The notes beneath the pieces are model-generated. The model searched no databases, was not told the DNA's origin, and saw only the letters and a program-made list of their open reading frames with translations. Source: Desulfomonile tiedjei (lineage in GTDB: Bacteria; Desulfobacterota; Desulfomonilia; Desulfomonilales; Desulfomonilaceae). From it: a stretch of 43,976 nt of DNA. The stretch's first letter is position 1, and the number at the start of each line of letters is the position of its first letter. A program made the translations under genes and the position numbers. Location: contig JACRDE010000435.1 of assembly GCA_016212935.1 (NCBI GenBank), positions 1 through 43,976 on the forward strand. Reading direction: 5' to 3'. This document shows, piece after piece, positions 9,051 to 16,613 of the stretch.

Positions 9051-9941
9051 CTACTTCACAGGACGCAGCCCCTTTGGTGGCTCTGTTTTCGTTTTCGAAG
9101 ACTGGGACTCGGTTACTGGTTTCAGGCCGCCACCCTTTCCGGTCTTTTTCGACCGATCGCTGACCTCCGTAGCGCTTTCCTCACTATCAGAGGAGGTTGG
9201 GGCCTCACTCGACTCCTCTACGCTCGACGGCACTGCGCCGGATTGCTCTTTACAGACCATGTGGGCCTTGTCCGGAACCCCTTCGCCCTCGACGCTGAAG
9301 ATTACCACACGCCTGTTGAGTCGACGTTTGTCCTCGCTATCGTTGGGGTTTTGTGGGTCCTTTTCCCCGAATCCTCGCGCCACAAGCATTTTCCGGTCCA
9401 CGCCTCGAGAGGCAAGTTCTTCAATTATTTTGTTGGCGCGCATCCAGGACAGTCTGCAGTTGTTTTCATCGCTTCCAATATCGCATGTGTGGCCGTCTAC
9501 ATTGAACCTGGAATAATTGCATTCTCCTTTTCTCGCTCCAATGCTTTTGTCTTTGGCCTTGCCGGACGGCCTCATTTCGCGCAGGACGGCCGCCCTGCGG
9601 CTCTTTGCTGCTGGATCGTTGGAAAGATATTTGGTCATGGCCTCTGCGATCATATTTAGATTTGAAGCGTTGTTCGGGTCGGAAGTGAGAGTTGCCTTCC
9701 CGTATTCAAATAGCAGTGATTCGGATGTCAGAGCTATTTTGCATGTCTCATCCATTTCAACTACTATTTGCTTCACCCCCTTGAGGCCTTTCACCTTGGC
9801 TCCCTTCCCTTTAGTTACCGACTTTGGGGCCTCCCCTTGTTCTTTCAGTTTCTGGTATTCTTCCCATGTCTCCGCGTACCCCACACCGCCCAGAGTCAAG
9901 ATGAAAATGCTTACCACTGTTATTACAGCTGCTTTTACCAT
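9051..9941 (-). CDS. Exported OmpA-family protein with an altered peptidoglycan motif
   Basis: 296 residues from ATG 9941, chosen because GAGGAGGGAATC lies just before it; the frame is open to 9992. A signal peptide (about 2-23, ending GYA) is followed by a short charged linker and an OmpA-like domain (about 60-210). The usual GHTD is GHTC here, followed by DIGSDENN, so the diaminopimelate-binding Asp is replaced by Cys while the Arg of the MRAN helix remains. A long basic insert (RRAAVLREMRPSGKAKDKS) sits between the first strand and the GHT motif. The Ser/Glu/Lys/Pro-rich tail looks disordered. It lies between two caspase genes and probably serves the same envelope system. A sigma70-like promoter is visible upstream. 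Confidence 0.8.
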   Translation of the reverse strand: MVKAAVITVVSIFILTLGGVGYAETWEEYQKLKEQGEAPKSVTKGKGAKVKGLKGVKQIVVEMDETCKIALTSESLLFEYGKATLTSDPNNASNLNMIAEAMTKYLSNDPAAKSRRAAVLREMRPSGKAKDKSIGARKGECNYSRFNVDGHTCDIGSDENNCRLSWMRANKIIEELASRGVDRKMLVARGFGEKDPQNPNDSEDKRRLNRRVVIFSVEGEGVPDKAHMVCKEQSGAVPSSVEESSEAPTSSDSEESATEVSDRSKKTGKGGGLKPVTESQSSKTKTEPPKGLRPVK

Positions 9942-10104
9942 GATTCCCTCCTCGACAACACTGCATTGACTGGATAGAAAACTCTTGCTCAACGATTGCA
10001 GAACTGAACCGATGTGATCGAATCCAAAGCGACGTTTCTTGCCCCCCGAAACTTTTGGCCGCTCTCATTTTCCAAGGAGTGTCTGTTTTGTTTCGGTATG
10101 GTAG

Positions 10105-10134
10105 ATTTTATGACCAAGCTAGTGATCTTGTCAA
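10105..10134 (-). promoter_or_regulatory. Candidate sigma70-type promoter for the OmpA gene at 9941
   Basis: On the minus strand TTGACA (10134-10129) and TAAAAT (10110-10105) are separated by 18 nt. This is a perfect -35 box and a five-of-six -10 box, oriented toward the OmpA-family gene whose start lies about 160 nt downstream. Transcription has not been shown. Confidence 0.5.
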
Positions 10135-10183
10135 TATAGTTCAATGCCCTTGTGGGCTTCAGTGCAGTTTGGCCAAGCGAATC

Positions 10184-11695
10184 CTAGCGATTGAATTTCA
10201 TAGTCTTGGCTATCCCTAGAGGATCGGTGATCCTGGGATTCTGTTTCTCCACCCCCTGATTCCGTCGGCTCGCGATATACTGATCCAGGGCTTTTTTGGA
10301 AACCTTGAAGGCTTCGTCCAGATCGGAAACGCCTCCGTTAATGGCCTTTATCAAGAAGTGGGTAAAAAGGCCGTTTTCCAGTTCCGGGTTCTCCTGGGAG
10401 TTTTCCGAGTCCAAACAGGCCGCCAGGATCGCCTCATTATCGCTTCCTTGGTTGGGCGGCTTGGCCTTGGATTTGGGCTGACCTTGTGCGTGCATTGGAT
10501 GAACGTCTGTGAACGGAAAGAATCTCGCCCTAGTGCCGTGGTCTTCCTGGCCGATTACTTTGTGGATAGTCCCGCTGTGGCAGGAATCCACCACAACAAT
10601 TTTCTTTCTCGACGGGATGGCCTTAAGTAACACGTTGAATTCGTCATCGACCATCAACACCTTGTTCTGTATCGCCTGCTGAGATGTCATGGACCCGCCC
10701 GCAGGGTAGAGGACGTAGCACTCGTCTTTTCCGTCATCTTCATCCAGGGGCGGCTGATCCTTGATGCTGGACCCGTGACCGCTATAATAGATTATCACTG
10801 AGTCTTGAGGACGAGTGACGCTCTCCAGCCATTTCATGCCTCCGACGAATCCCTGGTACGTAGCCGCTTTTCCCATGACCGTCTTTATTTGCGAATTCGG
10901 AATGCGAAGTTTGGTCTTCGTAGCTTTGACAAAATCTTCTGCATCTTTAAAGGTCCATCGCAGATCCGGGTAGTACACACCGATTGCAAGAATGTAGGTC
11001 TTTTCTGCCGGTTCCGATGGGGCCTCCCCTTGATTCGCAGCAGGCGTTGCGGGGACTTGAACAGAACTGGGAGCTGCGATCTGAACCTGCTGCCGATCTT
11101 GAATGCACAAATTGAGCTGCGCTGTACCCCATTTCGTATCCGCGGGAAGGGAGCTGATTTGCTTTCTGAATGCATCATCCAGTCCGAAATCCGTGCCCTT
11201 GAACTCCTTGAAGACATCTTTCGTGAGCCGCTTGAAGTCGTCTTCTTTTAACACCCCATCTTTTTGCGAGACTGCGTAGGCCACAATTCTCTCCACCCCG
11301 CCAGGACCATTCACGACATAATCGAATTGATCCGTGGGCGCAGGGAAGCTTCTCTCTGTATCAGCGCGCACGAAGTTATCCATTCCGGAATACTCGTTAG
11401 GCCACAGCCGAATGATTTTTCCTGATGTCCCCTGGTTAATGAGCGTTACGTAACCGTCTTTGTCCGCCTTGAAGCGAACGGTGACCGTATCGCCGGGGTA
11501 CACTAGGGTTTTGTCAACAAATAGCTGGATCTTAATGTTGGTTTCGTAATTGCCATTGCTGGGCAACAGGCCGATGTTTCTCCAATCGGTTTCATTTTCG
11601 CACGGGCCTGCGGCGCAGACCACCACGAAAGCCAATATCAGGAACCCAGCCCCCAAAACGGTCCATGCCGAAGCAGTTCTCCAGGGATCATTCAT
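10184..11695 (-). CDS. Exported caspase-like protein with N-terminal DUF4384-type domain
   Basis: 503 residues with an N-terminal hydrophobic export segment (about 10-30). The domain order is the reverse of its neighbours: a DUF4384-like beta domain comes first (about 52-145; PGDTVTVRFKADKDGYVTL, IIRLWPNEYSG), then an Ala/Pro linker (about 205-230), then the caspase domain (about 232-500). The dyad is His307 (IYYSGHG) and Cys372 (VDSCHSG), with an acidic loop PPLDEDDGKDE between them that resembles a metacaspase calcium site. The start is supported by CAGGAGAATTGTC before ATG 11695. The caspase part is closer to the gene at 5333 (SCHSGT) than to those at 7270 and 12748 (ACHAGGF). Confidence 0.86.
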   Translation of the reverse strand: MNDPWRTASAWTVLGAGFLILAFVVVCAAGPCENETDWRNIGLLPSNGNYETNIKIQLFVDKTLVYPGDTVTVRFKADKDGYVTLINQGTSGKIIRLWPNEYSGMDNFVRADTERSFPAPTDQFDYVVNGPGGVERIVAYAVSQKDGVLKEDDFKRLTKDVFKEFKGTDFGLDDAFRKQISSLPADTKWGTAQLNLCIQDRQQVQIAAPSSVQVPATPAANQGEAPSEPAEKTYILAIGVYYPDLRWTFKDAEDFVKATKTKLRIPNSQIKTVMGKAATYQGFVGGMKWLESVTRPQDSVIIYYSGHGSSIKDQPPLDEDDGKDECYVLYPAGGSMTSQQAIQNKVLMVDDEFNVLLKAIPSRKKIVVVDSCHSGTIHKVIGQEDHGTRARFFPFTDVHPMHAQGQPKSKAKPPNQGSDNEAILAACLDSENSQENPELENGLFTHFLIKAINGGVSDLDEAFKVSKKALDQYIASRRNQGVEKQNPRITDPLGIAKTMKFNR

Positions 11696-11799
11696 GACAA
11701 TTCTCCTGGGGCGATGCGCAGTTCGAGCACCCCGTTCCCAAGATGAAGAGGACGATTGCCTACTTTGGTGAATTTCCTGCGAGGTCGATTAATAATGCA

Positions 11800-12026
11800 T
11801 TATGCCATTTCACTTTCAAATATGTAAAATCGGGGAGGCACTTCTTGTAAGAAGTTCCTCCCCGAACCCCACCTCAAGAACTTTTAGCACTCGCCGGAAT
11901 CCACATTTCCTGAAAGGAAATTTGGGGTTCCGGCAAATGATAGAAGTTTCTGGAAGGAGGGTTGGGGGGAAACTCTTTACAAAGAGGTCCCCCCAATCTT
12001 ACTTCTTTGAATGCGCATCGGTATTA
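11800..12026 (-). repeat. MITE-like nested-palindrome repeat, long form (copy B, inverted)
   Basis: Three hairpins are visible: CGGGGAGG...CCTCCCCG on the left, GCCGGAA...TTCCGGC in the middle with inner ATTTCC/GGAAAT, and TTGGGGGG...CCCCCCAA on the right. The outer ends correspond to those of copies A, D and E read in the opposite direction (right end ...CTTCTTTGAATGCGCATCGGTATTA). It lies upstream of the caspase gene at 10184. No coding content. Confidence 0.72.
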
Positions 12027-12159
12027 TATATCATTTGCTGATCGTGAGGGCAGCACCATTTTGCTCGACGAGCAAAAATTCTGTGCCGCGAGGTTTCTCA
12101 ATTGATTCTGAAGCTCTCGCGTCCGCAAAGGCGTGACGAGACGATAAGCATCCGATTTG

Positions 12160-12370
12160 TTACGAATTAGCAATCAAAGAAGCAAAATCGGAGAAACCCT
12201 TCTTATTAATAACGTTCGATTTCTTGTTTTCTCGAGAAGAAGTTGGATTGCGATCGATGTAACTTACTGCTTCTATGAGAGAAATCTGACAAAGTTTGGT
12301 TGCGGCCGCAGGCCGCGTCCTGTAAGAAGTGTTTCCCAGATCTTACTGCTTTGAAAGCCCATTGGTATTA
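12160..12370 (-). repeat. MITE-like repeat, short form interrupted in its loop (copy C, inverted)
   Basis: The flanks of this element align with the reverse complement of the short copy at 7171: AGAAGCAAAATCGGAGAAAC on the left and TTTCCCAGATCTTACTGCTT on the right, ending in ATTGGTATTA. The match is broken exactly in the hairpin loop by extra sequence at about 12205-12321. Only about 130 bp separates it from copy B. Confidence 0.72.
12205..12321. other. 117-bp insertion in the loop of repeat copy C
   Basis: Relative to copy A, the hairpin sequence CTTCTT | GTAAGAAG is split here by about 117 bp. The insert contains a GC-rich palindrome near its right end (GCGGCCGCAGGCCGC) and no long frame. 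Neither clear terminal repeats nor a target duplication could be recognised by eye. Confidence 0.55.
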
Positions 12371-12747
12371 GTCATGGTAGTCGTGAAACTCCGTGGCAGG
12401 ATCTTGAATTTTGGATAGGAACGACACCATTACGGCCAGAGCATTGCTCTTTTCGGTAGCGGAGTCGGAGGAGGCAAACGCGGACGAGGTACCAAAAAGA
12501 CAATGGTCATTACTGAAGCCTCGACCGATGGGGCTGCTTTAGGTTTTGCTCGAATGCATGTGGTGGAGCATGTTGACGCATCCTCTGCGTCACGGGCGGC
12601 GTAGTCTGGTTCCGCTCTTTGGTGACCCGTCGCAAACGGCAATCCTGTCAGTTTTTTTGGGCTTGAGGAACTCTGTTTGATCGTGTAGATTGTAGATCTC
12701 AGCACAGGTTCCAAACACAATTCGGTTGCTCAAGGGGGGCAAGGACG
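12371..12747. other. Intergenic leader region upstream of the caspase-Sel1 gene
   Basis: It probably carries the promoter of the gene at 12748, though no convincing -35/-10 pair was found. A plus-strand frame at 12419-12604 has a Gly-rich then mixed composition (GSGVGGGKRGRG..., ending SRAA) but lacks a good start and ribosome site. The overlapping minus-strand frame is equally unsupported. It may be a gene remnant; nothing is called. Confidence 0.4.
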
Positions 12748-15171
12748 ATGCGTGCCTCAGCCACTGTGATTTGCTTTGCTGTTCAGATCATCTTGCTGTC
12801 TCTGTTGCCCATTGTAGGAGACGCACAGCAGCAAGAACAAGACAAAACGGCGACCAAACCTTCTCCTGCACTCTCGCTCGCAGGGTCAGAAGTCGGAATC
12901 GGTGACCTGTATGCCGTTGTCGTTGGGGTAGGGGTTTACAAACATCCCAAAATTCCCAAGCTGAATGTGTCGGATAAGGATGCAAAGGATTTTGCAGCAT
13001 TCCTTGAGTCCCAAAGAAGCCTATTCAGGAATGTGCATCTGACTCTTCTGATCAACGAGCAGGCATCCAAACCAGAGATTGAGAAAGAGCTTTACTACCG
13101 ATTAAGAAGGGCCGGCAAAGATGACACGGTCATCGTGTTTCTGAGCGGACACGGCGCGGATGATCCCAACACGCCTGGGGAGTTCTTTTTCCTGTCCCAC
13201 GATGCCGATCCCCAATTCTTGATGGCCACAGCGGTGCATATGAACCGCCAGTGGTTTCTCAACAAGCTGGATTCCAAACGTGTGGTCGTAATAGCCGACG
13301 CGTGCCATGCTGGCGGCTTCGGTGGGGCCGGTTCAAAGTCGCTGCCCCCTTCTCTCCAGAACTTCGTGAGCCATTTTCGGGAATCCGAAGGCAAGGTGTT
13401 TGTCACGTCATCCAGGTCAGACGAGTATTCCCAGGAAATGTCCGGGATGGACAACAGCATTTTCACACACTTCCTGCTTTCCGGACTAGCCGGTGCGTCG
13501 GACAGGGACTCGGACGGCATTGTGACGCTCAAAGAGCTTTACGACTATGTTTACACCAGGACCAAAGACGCAACAAACGGCTTTCAGCACCCGCAGATGG
13601 AGGGACGCCTGGTGGGCCAGTTCCCGTTGTCGCTGGCCCATGGCGAGACTGAGGCTGCCGCACAAAAATTGCAGCAACCCCAATCGGTTTCCGAACCGGT
13701 TCAGGCCCCTGTGGACGACATGGTCAAGATCAGAGAGCTGGCCGAGAGAGGAGATCCAGAGGCACAGCTCAGGCTCGGGGGCATGTACGAAGCTGGATTG
13801 GGAGTTCCCAGAGACCAGGAACAGGCCGCCTTATGGTACTCCAGGGCTGCGAAAAAAGGCCACGAAAAGGCGAGTAAAGCAATTACCAGGCTACAGAGTC
13901 AAGGAACGTCGACACCTGCAGGCTCTCAGACAGGAGGAAAAACCGAGCCTGTGAAGATTGCCAGCCTTCCACCTGGAGACCAATATCTTCAGCGAGCCAC
14001 GGACCTGACGAATCGTATTGCTGCAGGTGATGAATCTGCAAGGAAGGCCAGGACCGAACTGTACGGGGATTCCACTGCAAGAGAATCCTTACGACGATCT
14101 GCAGAAGCAGGCGATCCGCGAGCACAGTTCCATCTCGGCAACATCCTTGTCTCGGGAACAGGGGTGACTAAGGATTATGTCGAGGCAGTGAAATGGTATC
14201 GTAAGGGTGCAGAGCAAGGATATGCGCCTGCTCAAGTGAACTTGGGGACAATGTATTCATCAGGTCAGGGGGTGGCCAAGGATCACGACGAAGCGGTCAA
14301 ATTGTATCGTAAGGCCGCAGACGAAGGTTACGCTTTTGCTCAAAACAACCTGGGGAGTGCGTACGAGCATGGTCAGGGAGTGGCCAAGGATCACGACGAA
14401 GCGGTCAAACTGTATCGCAAGGCCGCAGAGCAAGGGTTGGCACTTGCTCAAAATAATCTGGGGAGCATGTACGCAAGAGGCCACGGAGTTGGTAAGGACT
14501 ACAACGAGGCACTGAGATGGTATCGCAAGGCTGCAGAGCAGGGCAACTCTACTGCTCAGCTGAGCCTAGGCATCGCGTACGAACACGGTCAGGGCGTTCC
14601 AAAGGATTACAGCGAGGCGGTGAGGTGGTATCGGAAGGCGGCAGAACAAGGACATGCCAGAGCCCAGGCTTTCCTTGCATTCATGTATCGGCAGGGATAT
14701 GGAGTGCAAAAAGACTACAAGGAGGCCCTTGAATGGGCGCGAAAGAGCGTTGAGCAAAATGACGGATACGGGTCTAATGTATTAGGTCAAATGTACGAAG
14801 CTGGTCAGGGAGTTCCAAGAGATCCACAAGAGGGGTTCAAGTTTTTTCGTAAGAGCGCAGAGCTGGGGGAGGCAAGAGGGATGTGCCACGTCGGCTGGTG
14901 CTACGATGCCGGCAAGGGGGTTCGTCAGGACTCGAACGAGGCTTTCAAGTGGTATCGGAAAGCAGCCGAACAGGGCGACGACCAAGGCATGGCGAACCTC
15001 GGTAACGCGTACAGACAGGGCCGCGGAGTCGCACAAGACAGGGAAGAGGCCATCAAGTGGCTCACCAAGGCTGCTGAGCTAGGCAACGAGGACGGAAAGA
15101 AAAGGCTTGCTGAGATGAAAGGTTCCGGGAGCAAACGCCGTCCACGTGCCGAAGCAGAGGATGATGAGTGA
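12748..15171 (+). CDS. Exported caspase-Sel1 repeat protein
   Basis: 807 residues. A signal peptide (about 1-26, ending GDA) precedes a caspase domain (about 50-295) with catalytic His135 (FLSGHG) and Cys186 (ADACHAGG). Next comes one Sel1-type repeat (about 330-370), a linker, and nine consecutive 36-residue Sel1 repeats (about 450-790; pattern A..YL/LG..Y..G.GV..D..EA..WYRKAAEQG). The tail is basic then acidic (KRRPRAEAEDDE), echoing the charged tail of the TPR-CHAT protein at 497. Sel1 arrays are protein-interaction solenoids, so this looks like a protease with its own adaptor. It is transcribed opposite to the other cluster members. Its caspase domain is paralogous to that at 7270. Two neighbouring repeats are nearly identical at DNA level, which indicates recent internal duplication. 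Confidence 0.9.
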   Translation: MRASATVICFAVQIILLSLLPIVGDAQQQEQDKTATKPSPALSLAGSEVGIGDLYAVVVGVGVYKHPKIPKLNVSDKDAKDFAAFLESQRSLFRNVHLTLLINEQASKPEIEKELYYRLRRAGKDDTVIVFLSGHGADDPNTPGEFFFLSHDADPQFLMATAVHMNRQWFLNKLDSKRVVVIADACHAGGFGGAGSKSLPPSLQNFVSHFRESEGKVFVTSSRSDEYSQEMSGMDNSIFTHFLLSGLAGASDRDSDGIVTLKELYDYVYTRTKDATNGFQHPQMEGRLVGQFPLSLAHGETEAAAQKLQQPQSVSEPVQAPVDDMVKIRELAERGDPEAQLRLGGMYEAGLGVPRDQEQAALWYSRAAKKGHEKASKAITRLQSQGTSTPAGSQTGGKTEPVKIASLPPGDQYLQRATDLTNRIAAGDESARKARTELYGDSTARESLRRSAEAGDPRAQFHLGNILVSGTGVTKDYVEAVKWYRKGAEQGYAPAQVNLGTMYSSGQGVAKDHDEAVKLYRKAADEGYAFAQNNLGSAYEHGQGVAKDHDEAVKLYRKAAEQGLALAQNNLGSMYARGHGVGKDYNEALRWYRKAAEQGNSTAQLSLGIAYEHGQGVPKDYSEAVRWYRKAAEQGHARAQAFLAFMYRQGYGVQKDYKEALEWARKSVEQNDGYGSNVLGQMYEAGQGVPRDPQEGFKFFRKSAELGEARGMCHVGWCYDAGKGVRQDSNEAFKWYRKAAEQGDDQGMANLGNAYRQGRGVAQDREEAIKWLTKAAELGNEDGKKRLAEMKGSGSKRRPRAEAEDDE
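14263..14478 (+). repeat. Near-identical 108-bp tandem duplication inside the Sel1 array
   Basis: The stretch starting GGTCAGGGGGTGGCCAAGGA at 14263 recurs at 14371 with only a few synonymous or conservative changes over about 65 bp. The period is 108 bp, exactly one 36-residue Sel1 repeat. Other repeats in the array are more diverged. Confidence 0.8.
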
Positions 15172-15208
15172 GAGGCGAATACTTTCGTTGTAATAGTTGG
15201 GACCTGAT

Positions 15209-15233
15209 TCAGCCCCATCCGTCGGGCTGATTT
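15209..15233 (+). terminator. Candidate weak intrinsic terminator
   Basis: TCAGCCC (15209-15215) pairs perfectly with GGGCTGA (15224-15230) across an 8-nt loop, followed by only three T residues. It lies 37 nt after the stop of the caspase-Sel1 gene, in the gap before the convergent UspA gene. Confidence 0.5.
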
Positions 15234-15273
15234 CATCCCACCCATAACTAAAAGGCTAGAAAGACTCCTGACG

Positions 15274-15711
15274 TTAACACTTAACAGTGAGCACTGGGCA
15301 ATTAGCCATTCTAACCACATACTCCGCAGTGCTCCCCAGAAGCAAATGGCTCAGGCCGGTCCTGCCGTGAGTGCCCATTATGACCAGGTCAACGGATTGT
15401 TCTTCTGCCAGTTTCACGATTTCTTCACCAGGGATGCCTTTTCTTGAAAACGTTTGAACCGAAGGCATCTGACGTTTAAATCTTTCGCCTATTTCCTGCA
15501 ACTCTTCGTGAGCTCTCTTTTCAACTGAATCAACTGCTTCGCCGTATACAGGGAGACCAATCAGCGCCGGATGTTGGAGGAATCTGATGTTGATGACATT
15601 GACGACCAGCAAGTCTGCTCCAAAGGTCGTAGCGTAGCTCAATGCAATTCGCCCGGCCCGTCTGCAATTATCGGAGAAATCTGAGCAATATAGAATTTTG
15701 TTTGGGGTCAT
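15274..15711 (-). CDS. Universal stress protein, UspA family
   Basis: 145 residues covering the whole single Usp domain. The nucleotide-binding signature G-x2-G-x9-G-S/T is present near the C-terminus (GTHGRTGLSHLLLGS), so it belongs to the ATP-binding Usp subgroup. The N-terminal strand ILYCSDFS fits the family. It is a cytoplasmic stress-response protein of unknown specific partner. It is a single gene, convergent with the caspase-Sel1 gene and separated from it by about 100 bp. The start has a modest AGGATTC upstream. Confidence 0.92.
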   Translation of the reverse strand: MTPNKILYCSDFSDNCRRAGRIALSYATTFGADLLVVNVINIRFLQHPALIGLPVYGEAVDSVEKRAHEELQEIGERFKRQMPSVQTFSRKGIPGEEIVKLAEEQSVDLVIMGTHGRTGLSHLLLGSTAEYVVRMANCPVLTVKC

Positions 15712-16613
15712 GATTCGAATCCTGAATCGTCGATCTATGATGAATAAAGTGTGCAGAACGCAATGGAAGTACCAAAATGCTTTTCGCGGAAGCTCCCCAT
15801 TCTGTTACCTTCGAAGATCCAGAAGGGTAGTGTGATGCGGACCCTTCTGTCAAGATAAAAATGGTCCTTTCGTAGGCCTTAAGGTCGATCCTTTCGGGGG
15901 GCAAGGCAAGGCTTGGAGTTGCCCCATGCTTATAGACAGTGGTCCTTTTTGCGTGTAGTAGCGTCTTATGGATGAGGTGGATGATGAGGATAAACGACTC
16001 AGAGTAAACTTAAGCAATCACCTTCGCAAGAGGGCCGGTGCAGTTTTCAGCGGAGTTCGCGAGAACTTTTGGGTTGACTCGGGAGTTGATAGTGAGTTAC
16101 GCTTGAGGAGCGCGACCCCATTGGCTTATTCAGAAACGTAACCACAGTCTTTTCTTCGTAAGGTCTTGTGGAAGAAAAACGGGAGCCTTTTTCCGAACCG
16201 AGAATATTCTTTTCTACCAATAGTTCCCACAGGAAGTCGTGCGTTGGCCCATCGATCCATAGCAGCAAGATAGAGATGTTGGGATGTCGAATAACCGTTG
16301 CCAGAGATGGGAACCAAGCGGATGTTCACTATCCTCCCTCCTGCAAGTCGAATTGAGAGTCATTGTCTGCGTTCGTTCTGGTTCGGGAAGACAGACGATC
16401 CCCGGATAGAAGAAAAACAGGCCACCACGGAACCTTACAGATGGAAAGCCGGGGAAGTAACGACGCCAAGTTTCTTCATTTGGTGTGGCTGTATCGAAAT
16501 TCGACCAAGGAGGAACGGTCCTGTTGATACGTGGTGCGACTCATTGTTGCAGGAGGATGCATAGCATCGTTATTGCGAGTCACCAAAGAAAAACAAGAGA
16601 AAGGAGAGTCCGC
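15712..16613. other. Intergenic region of about 900 bp with no supported gene
   Basis: It must contain the promoters of the UspA gene (leftward) and the binding-protein gene (rightward). The only short frame of any interest is 15968-16141 on the plus strand (57 residues, starting MDEVDDEDKR, soluble and charged), but it lacks a ribosome site. Other frames are antisense to one another. Nothing else was recognised. Confidence 0.5.

Noticed and set aside
12419-12604. Short plus-strand frame with Gly-rich start and mixed composition, and its minus-strand overlap at 12430-12720
   Set aside because: No ribosome site or recognisable family, and both strands are open, so neither is convincing. Kept only as a remark in the intergenic entry.
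14100-15130. Repetitive DNA taken as a possible CRISPR or satellite array
   Set aside because: The period is 108 bp in frame and encodes Sel1 repeats, so it is a protein repeat array.
15968-16141. 57-residue charged plus-strand frame (MDEVDDEDKR...)
   Set aside because: No ribosome binding site or promoter and no family resemblance; length is within chance for a 900-bp gap.
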